In this document: positions 57,049 to 64,000 of the stretch, piece after piece
Position numbering within the stretch: position 1 is the first letter of the stretch
Layout of the letters: every line of letters starts with the position of its first letter
Source: Siphlonurus alternatus
Lineage: Eukaryota > Arthropoda > Insecta > Ephemeroptera > Siphlonuridae
Direction: 5' to 3'
Assembly: GCA_949825025.1 (NCBI GenBank)
Contig: OX463787.1
Span: forward strand, 620,001 to 684,000
DNA length: 64,000 nucleotides
Position numbers and translations under genes: made by a program
The notes under the pieces: model-generated
Database searches by the model: none
Seen by the model: only the letters and a program-made list of their open reading frames with translations
What the model was told of the DNA's origin: nothing

Positions 57049-57444
57049 GTGAAAGAGAACACCCATCAGCTGTTTTTTTAGTTCCATTTGATTAACATGT
57101 AAACCTTATCAGACACAAAAATTGTGAAATTTTTTTGAGAGACAGATTTTAGTACCTAAAAGCCATAGAAAAAATTTCAAAACAATTATTCCAGCTGATT
57201 TTATATTAATTAAGTTTTTAGTTTGGCTCTTCATGAGAAAGCCGTATGCTGAAAATTAAAAAAAAAAAAAAAAAAAATGACTAAAAAAATCGACTCGAAT
57301 AAATGTTTTGAAATTTTTTCTGTGCTGTGGCTTTTAGGTACTCAAATCTATCTCTGAAAAAAATTTCAGAATTTTTGTGTCTGCTAAGTTTTACATGTTA
57401 ATCAAATGGAACCAAAACAACAGCTGATCGCTGTTCTCTTTCCC
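57049..57444. mobile_element. family N foldback, TTAA-flanked, copy 2
   Basis: 396 bp between TTAA at 57045-57048 and 57445-57448; ends GTGAAAGAGAACA and CTGTTCTCTTTCCC; arms with TCAGCTG, AACATGTAAA and TACCTAAAAGCCA paired. Confidence 0.78.
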
Positions 57445-58029
57445 TTAACATTCACTGCATGGATGTTTGTTTGTTAGCACATGCAACAAAACTAGGAAGT
57501 CAATAATCAATATAATTTTATACACTGCATGCAATGTATCATGTAACAATTACAACAAAAAATTGTAAATAAAATTACTCACAGCAAAAAATGATGTAAA
57601 TACACTTTGTTAAAGTCGTAAAATAATTAAATAAAAATGACATTTAGTTAGAAGTAATTTATTGCTTATAGCTTCAAATGTTATTATACTGCATGCAATA
57701 TTGGTGTCAAACATTATTTATTTTATTGTTTGCTAAAAATTTGAATGGAAATCGTTTTGACATTGAAAAACACTTAACTCCAGACATCTTTATAAGTTGT
57801 ATTAAATTGAATTTCGTTGTTGATATGGCGTTCTCGGAAGCCAGATATGGATTTGAAATATATTAAAATGCTAGCTAGCGTTATGTGACTATTTAAATTT
57901 GAGACAGAGAGAACTGTACTTTAGTTGAAAAATTACGTCTTCAACTCATCCTTTACACGTCTAAACCAAATCTTTTTGCCTCTAAAACACATATTATTTC
58001 CTCTTCGCTCAAAGCGTTGATGAAATAAA

Positions 58030-58095
58030 GACAATTGGTTTGTTCGTAAATACACGATCAGAAAGAATCGATTATGTATTTACGAACAGACCCAA
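58030..58095. repeat. hairpin preceding the minisatellite
   Basis: TTGTTCGTAAATACA pairs with TGTATTTACGAACA around a short loop. The right arm is the start of the repeat unit, so an inserted foldback probably seeded the array. Confidence 0.6.
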
Positions 58096-58468
58096 TATTT
58101 CTAACATTTTGTCAGGGTATTACGAACAGACCCAATATTTCTAACATTTTGTCAGGGTATTACGAACAGACCCAATATTTCTAACATTTTGTCAGGGTAT
58201 TACGAACAGACCCAATATTTCTAACATTTTGTCAGGGTATTACGAACAGACCCAATATTTCTAACATTTTGTCAGGGTATTACGAACAGACCCAATATTT
58301 CTAACATTTTGTCAGGGTATTACGAACAGACCCAATATTTCTAACATTTTGTCAGGGTATTACGAACAGACCCAATATTTCTAACATTTTGTCAGGGTAT
58401 TACGAACAGACCCAATATTTCTAACATTTTGTCAGGGTATTATGAACAGAACCAATATTTTTGTCAGG
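58081..58468 (+). repeat. 40-bp minisatellite, 9 identical units plus a degenerate one
   Basis: Unit TACGAACAGACCCAATATTT plus CTAACATTTTGTCAGGGTAT, repeated without visible change at 58081 through 58440; the tenth unit (58441-58468) is degraded. Half of the unit is B-element sequence (CAATATTTCTAACATTTT), so it arose inside this B copy. Confidence 0.95.
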
Positions 58469-58649
58469 GAATACCATCGGATGAACTATTCCCTGATTTT
58501 ATGCTCACGAAAAAAAGAGGGAAAAATGCGTAATTTCGTTTTTTACCCTCTTTTTTCCTCTAAAATGGTGCAAAATAGGAGGAAATTAGACGAGGAGAGA
58601 GCTTAATAGCGAATAAAAGATTAAATTTATTTCAACTCGGGGATGCATG

Positions 58650-59261
58650 TAATATAATGTAAAAACTAATTATCACTTATTATTAATTAGAGGTAAATTT
58701 TAAGACACGTGTATCATTAACAACAAAAACAAAATCCAGTTTTTTATATTCCCATGAAAATAATTTAACCAAAACGTTCTGACATTGAATCGTTCAAGAC
58801 CATTCATTTGGTCAGCGAGAAAGTTGATATTATGTCATAATGTTATCACACAGTATATGAAAATTGTTTGTTTTTTAACGTTCGGCTCTACAAAGCATTA
58901 TTACATGTTATGAAACTTTATAAGGAAAGTAATTAAAAGAAAAGGTGAATTTTATTTCCGGTCTGTGAAGATTGAACAACATTTTATTATAAGACGTAAA
59001 ATAGAAAAGTACATAAGTAATAATTCTAAAATATATTTTCCTTCCGTTGGTATGTATTATAATATTCAAGGTAATAAAATATGGTTTTGGTGTAATTTTT
59101 AGAATAATTTAAACCCATTTTCCTTATAACTTTAAACAAATGAAATATATACGATTTTCGTATATTGTTTTACACCTAATAAGATAAAGAACGCGGTATT
59201 TTCGCTTTAAAATTTTTATATATGACTATAAGTTGTAGTCATATGTGGTGGAATATTTTAT
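58650..59261. other. AT-rich stretch, no gene seen
   Basis: Nothing recognised. Confidence 0.4.
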
Positions 59262-59267
59262 CCATGG

Positions 59268-59513
59268 CACCTTAAAGGTGCATTTCCATGGAGCGGGAAA
59301 AGTGAAAAAATCGAGTGCCGCAGCCAATCAGAGGCTTGGAATCTTCTCGCCTTGCGGGGAGCGATTTTATCATCAACATGGCTGCCATACGAGATTGAAG
59401 CAAGTGCGCTTTTCTCGCTCCGCCAAGTCCCGCTTAATTAACATCGCTCCATGGAAATGCTCTTTCATTCGCTTCGCATGATAAAAAATCGACATGTGAA
59501 TCCACCTTTACAA
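59268..59513. mobile_element. composite family E foldbacks
   Basis: An inner foldback (GGTGCATTTCCATGGAGCG with CGCTCCATGGAAATGC, 59275-59458) is followed by TTCGCTTCGCATGATAAAAA and ATCGACATGTGAATCCACCT, the right end of another E copy. Probably two overlapping insertions. Confidence 0.65.
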
Positions 59514-59776
59514 TAAATGTCTACAAAATGTAGCGCCGCTGGACTGTTGGATTGGAAAGTCTGGAAGAGTTCAAGATCATTCGACCGTAGATGTGCAAAC
59601 CGCCAAGCCTCTGCAGTCGTTTGAGAATTTGTATAAATGCATGCATAAATATATCCAGCTGTATAATAAATAATACCATTATCATTAAAAAATGTAGAAA
59701 AATATGATTTCAGAAAAATATTTAAAAAAAAATCCTCAATAACTGTTATTACTCTATAAAAAAATTTTTTCAGTAC

Positions 59777-60000
59777 TCTAGTTGAAAAATTACGTCTTCA
59801 ACTCATCCTTTATACGCGCGTCTAAACTCTAAAACACATCTTATTTCCTCCTCGCTCAAAGTGAGGATGAAATTAGGACAATATTTCTAACGTTTTATGC
59901 TCAAGAAGAGGGAAAAGGACGTAATCTCGTATTTTCTCCTCTTTTTCCCTCTAAAATGGTGCAAAATAGGAGGGAATTAGATGAGGAGAGAGCTTAATAT
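59777..60000 (-). mobile_element. family B MITE, truncated
   Basis: CTAGTTGAAAAATTACGTC to GAGGAGAGAGCTTAATA; final 30 bp missing. Confidence 0.78.
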
Positions 60001-61271
60001 TCTGAAAATTAATATGCATGTTAATAAAAATTAGTCAAATATAAAATAACACCACCGCTATCCAATTTTGGTACTGAATTATGAGATTTGTGGATACAGT
60101 TGCTTATAAATGAATTCAAAACATTACTATTAAATTATTGATTAAATAACTATATTTTGTAAAAAAAAAAAAAAAAAAAAAAACAATTAAGACGATATAC
60201 AAAAATTTCATTCTCTATTATACTTGCTAGGTAGGTACCAGCTTTACATAGATACAAGAAATGTTTTATCAACTTCCTGACACTGCAGTGCAATTATAGA
60301 TTGACCAAGACGACGGACAATTGTTGATAATTATAAGTACGTCATTCCCAGCAATTAAAGGTGATTATAATTAATCAGTAATACAAAAATGTGATGTATT
60401 TCAGTGCAAGGTGTTATGACAAGCAGCTAAGCCAAGGTATATATGTAATATTGTGAAGTATGTAAAGGTGCGAGTTGTATGTAATATTGTGAAGTATGTA
60501 AAGGTGCGAGTGGTATGTACGCCCCGCGGCAGGAGGTCGTTTCACAATTAAGGATGTTCTCCATGAGGAATTAATGGAAGGCTGTCTGATGATCGAGGAA
60601 GCATTTTAACACACGCTTGTGCGAATGTTATTATTTTATGCCCATGAAAGAGATAATAAAATATTTTAATTAAAAACAGTATTTCGTTTTACCTTGCTTC
60701 CCTCCTAACTTATTTTTTAATTAAACTGATGTGACTGACAGTGAGAGAACGGTGGAAACCCAAATAAATTATTAAGAATCACTGTTTCATATGACATCAA
60801 TTTTTTATTATGCATAAATTTATAATAAAATATATTATGTTTATTATAATGTTGTTAAAGTTATACAGCTGAGCATCGCAAAAATATTGCATATTAAAAT
60901 AATATTTACATTTATCAGAATTTTCACACAGGTGTCATACAAAACTTTGTCAAATAATGTCGACTTGGTATTGCAATATTTGATTTAATAAAAGTCATAA
61001 TAAATAATAAATCAGATAAAAGTCAAAATTTTAGCAGACACAATTTGTTATTATTAATTATGAATTACTAATAAGGATACACTCTGACGGTAAATTTCAA
61101 CTGATTTGCTTTTCATATAATTGTCAAATAATGTTACTTCTCCATAGTTTTTGAAGCAAGCGGTCTCAATTAAATATCCTACAAAAGGACAAAAGAATTA
61201 AAAATGTTGGAAACGGTATGCCAATTTTTGTCACTGTCCAGAATTCATCAAATTCCTCCTCACTTTCTTAA
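60001..61271. other. AT-rich stretch with one tandem duplication
   Basis: Poly(A) near 60161-60182 and a twofold 36-bp repeat at 60443-60514 (ATGTAATATTGTGAAGTATG...). No coding frame. Confidence 0.5.
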
Positions 61272-61509
61272 TAGTTCTTCAACTCATCCTTTACACATTT
61301 TTAATCTAATCTTGTAACATCTTTTTATCTCTATAACACATCTAATTTTTTCCTCGCTCAAAATGAGGATGAAATGAAGACATTTTTTTTTAATCTTTCA
61401 TAGTCAATAGAGGAGCGAATACGCATTTTTTTTCCCCTCTGAAATGGTGCAAAATATGATGTAAAAAGACGATCAGAGTGAATAAAAGATGACATTTGTT
61501 TCAACTCAC
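61272..61509 (-). mobile_element. family B MITE, diverged
   Basis: TTCTTCAACTCATCCTTTAC to GACATTTGTTTCAACTCACG. Confidence 0.7.
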
Positions 61510-61769
61510 GTTTAATTATTGTAAAAATTTCCGCAAACGTTGATAATTTCAGACACACTTTAACATGCTAAAATAACAACCCTCGATCATTTATATTTGT
61601 TGTCCGGTACTTCAAGTTATATACAAACGTGGCGATTATATATTACAAGCTAGCTGTTACATCAACCACTTTCTTGTGTTAGTTATGCAAGTGAGTTATA
61701 TTAGATACAAAACACCTGCTGGCGTTTGCATATATTCTCTCCAGCTGAATCCATCATATCAGCAAACAA

Positions 61770-62027
61770 ACCGAGTCGGAATAAATTTAATCTTTTATTT
61801 GCTATTAAGCTCTCCTCTGGTCTAATTTCTTCCTATTTTGTACCATTATAGAGGGAAAAAGACGAGATTATATATTTTTTTCCTTTTATTGAGCATAAAA
61901 TATTAGAAATATTGGCTTCATTTCATCTTAACTTTGAGGGAAGAGGAAATAAGATGTGTTTTAGAGGTAAACAGATTAGGTTTAGACGTGTAAAGGATGA
62001 GTTGAAGATGAAATTTTTCAAGTAAGG
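61770..62027 (+). mobile_element. family B MITE
   Basis: ACCGAGTCGGAATAAATTTA to GAAGATGAAATTTTTCAAGT. Confidence 0.78.
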
Positions 62028-64000
62028 AATTTTCACTTTATCCTTGAAATATTTATCATAAAAAAAACTTGCATTAATATTTTATAAAGCAATAATTACG
62101 AAATTTAGAATTCTTTTCATAAAGAAAACTCAAGAGGTATCAAACAGAAAATTGCATCATATGATAAAAGAAATAATAAATTTTATATAATAAAAAGTTA
62201 TTATAGTAAAGTGCAAATTAAATTGTTAAGAAATTAATACAAAAAATCAACAAAGCATTGCGCCTTATATCTCACTTAAATTAAATTAAAATAGTAGTAG
62301 AAGGCAATTACTTATTATTAAGTTAATTTTTAAATTGATTCGAGTATTTTTTTTTCGACAAAAGTATTATTTATCTATAAATCGGTATAAATCAAGACTA
62401 TTATTTATGTTTTATTCGTCCAATTCTAAAATAAGTTTTTTTGTTAAATTTTTTTTTATTCGTGGAATACAATATTTATAAGACATATTATGTTATTAAA
62501 ATACAGTGTAAATCCAAGAGTTTGAAAAACTCGTACCGAAGAATGTCAAGCTCATCCATTAATATAACTTGGTGGCAGGGTGACAGTTAAAATATAATAA
62601 ATTTAATTACATTTTCTAAAATCACGAGACACAAAAACTCACCCCTTGGAAATTTGAATTTTCTCTTGCATTTCGCGGGTTCTCTCCTCTCTTGGCCCAG
62701 TTTAGCAACTGCTACCCTTGCAGATAAGTTATTACACTGGTCAACTGTTAGGTACTTAGAGCTTTTTGTTTTATGGAAGAACTTTTTCCACAACATTTTA
62801 GCTATGTGCTTCATTTTTAATAAACACAATTATCGTTTTTTTTTTTAAGAATAGGCCGATAGGCATACACCGAGATACCACACTATCATGAATACATGAC
62901 ACACGATGCTTATGGTAGCACTGTCCGAATGAATCTGACTTGGTATTAAGAAGCTAGCCTGCCAAATTGTCTCCCCCACTCCACCTCTCCCTCCATATGT
63001 GGTATATAAGAAAGGTATTATAACCTGATGTGTGTGTTCACGGTCATATATTTGAGCATTGTTTTTGTTAACTTTTTGATTTCCGCAAAAAATTTTTAAT
63101 TAAATATTTTTGAGATTTCCTCTGTCTTTTTATATTGAATTGTACGTTATATTATTTTATTGAAGAACTAATTTTTCTATAGGATTATGTTGAATGTTCG
63201 CTTTTTGTGCATTTTATTGTTTTTTAAATATTCACCATATGGTTTATTTTGTTGTTCGACATTTATTTGCATATCCCCCCTCCCCCAATTTATGTATTCT
63301 TAGCCTATTCTATTTATATTTTATATGCATTTTTATACTCACACGGCCGAATACCTGTTGCATTGTTTTTGTAAACTTTTTAATTGATTTGCGCAAATCC
63401 CTTCAATTATTTTTATTTTTTTTTAGATTTTCTCTGGCTTTTGATATTGATTTGAAATTCATTCTATGTTAATATTTTATCTATACAATAATATAGATAA
63501 AATTATCATTATCCACATTAGTTAAATAATTGAGTTCAGTGATTTCAATGTATTACATTTCTTACGAAAATTCCCATTGATTTTACTCGTACAAAATAAT
63601 TATAAGTGGTGTACAGTGTCATTAATTATTAATTTGTTTTATACCAAAATATTTCAAGTAAAAATTGAACTTAGTTTAAATTATTTTAACTATAAAACTT
63701 GCAGGTGTATATTTAATTATAATAAAATGTGAGTGCAATATCTGTTTGTGCCATTGCTTGACAAAATATTGTTTGTGTGTTGAGTTGTGAAAATTAAAGT
63801 CCATGAACCCATGAGCTCTAATAAATAAATTTCTCAACCCTGTACAAACCATCAACATCAATGTGTCAATTTCAATCAATCAACCGTTTCATGACTTGCA
63901 ATTTCCAGTATGTCGCTTTCGCATTGTCTATGTATTTTACTATGAATATGGTTCTATGATTTATTGTATTTTTGGCAATGGAACTATATAGCCACTAATA
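62028..64000. other. 2 kb AT-rich tail of the window, no gene seen
   Basis: Only short, compositionally random frames. A GC-richer spot at 62640-62720 is unexplained. Confidence 0.45.

Larger units (their letters stand above)
57920..58643 (-). mobile_element. family B MITE expanded by a minisatellite
   Basis: TTAGTTGAAAAATTACGTC at the left and TTTATTTCAACTCGGGG at the right are the B ends. The interior has been enlarged from about 250 to 724 bp by the array at 58081-58468. Confidence 0.85.

Noticed and set aside
56839..57095. Overlapping frames on both strands in a GC-richer patch
   Set aside because: They run into a family N foldback and match no known domain; not supported as coding.
58081..58468. 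CRISPR-like array
   Set aside because: Units are contiguous 40-bp tandem copies with no unique spacers, inside a eukaryotic MITE.
59510..59640. Minus-strand frame LQRLGGLHIYGRMILNSS after an AG
   Set aside because: Looks protein-like for about 30 codons, but there is no firm acceptor, no partner exon and no recognised family.

Overview
The window looks like AT-rich nuclear DNA from an invertebrate, most likely an insect (inference: spliceosomal introns with GT/AG borders, a CD36/SCARB-family gene of arthropod style, a 5S-derived SINE, CR1/Jockey-like LINE remnants and very many short foldback elements). There is nothing bacterial, phage or CRISPR-like in it. Most open frames are chance or repeat-derived; real protein coding is confined to short exons.

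Two convergent genes are well supported. On the + strand, three exons (11778-13302) encode a complete 296-residue ankyrin-repeat protein. On the - strand, nine exons (31634 down to 16623) encode about 501 residues of a CD36/scavenger-receptor class B protein: N-terminal membrane helix, glycosylated ectodomain with the family cysteines, C-terminal membrane helix and Ser-rich tail. The exon with its start codon lies further upstream and was not found. Between the two 3' ends (13.3-16.5 kb) there is AT-rich DNA and four perfect TGACGTCA palindromes spaced 21, 21 and 18 bp. Candidate orphan exons, of unknown product, lie at 1442-1591, 2433-2542 and 5045-5126.

The rest is a mobile-element landscape. 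I sorted recurring sequences into families and named them by letter: A (about 310 bp foldback carrying two CRE palindromes, 6 copies), B (about 250 bp, ends CCCGAGTTGAAA, about 15 copies), C (ends GAGGCTTCAAGT), D (long terminal repeats), E and J (3-bp TTA/TAA target duplications, PIF/Harbinger-like), N (TTAA-flanked), a 1077-bp hAT-like element with a perfect 8-bp target duplication, a nested LINE fragment, and a 5S-rRNA-derived SINE. From 32 to 64 kb there is no convincing coding exon, only these elements, microsatellites, one 40-bp minisatellite and a near-perfect 296-bp palindrome.

The most interesting points are: (1) a roughly 1.8-kb terminal-inverted-repeat element inside a CD36-gene intron that carries its own small three-exon gene (97 codons, all introns phase 0), which I do not recognise; (2) repeated short tandem duplications at the splice junctions of the CD36-family gene, three of them copying the splice site itself; (3) nested insertions with readable target duplications that give a relative age order for the element families.
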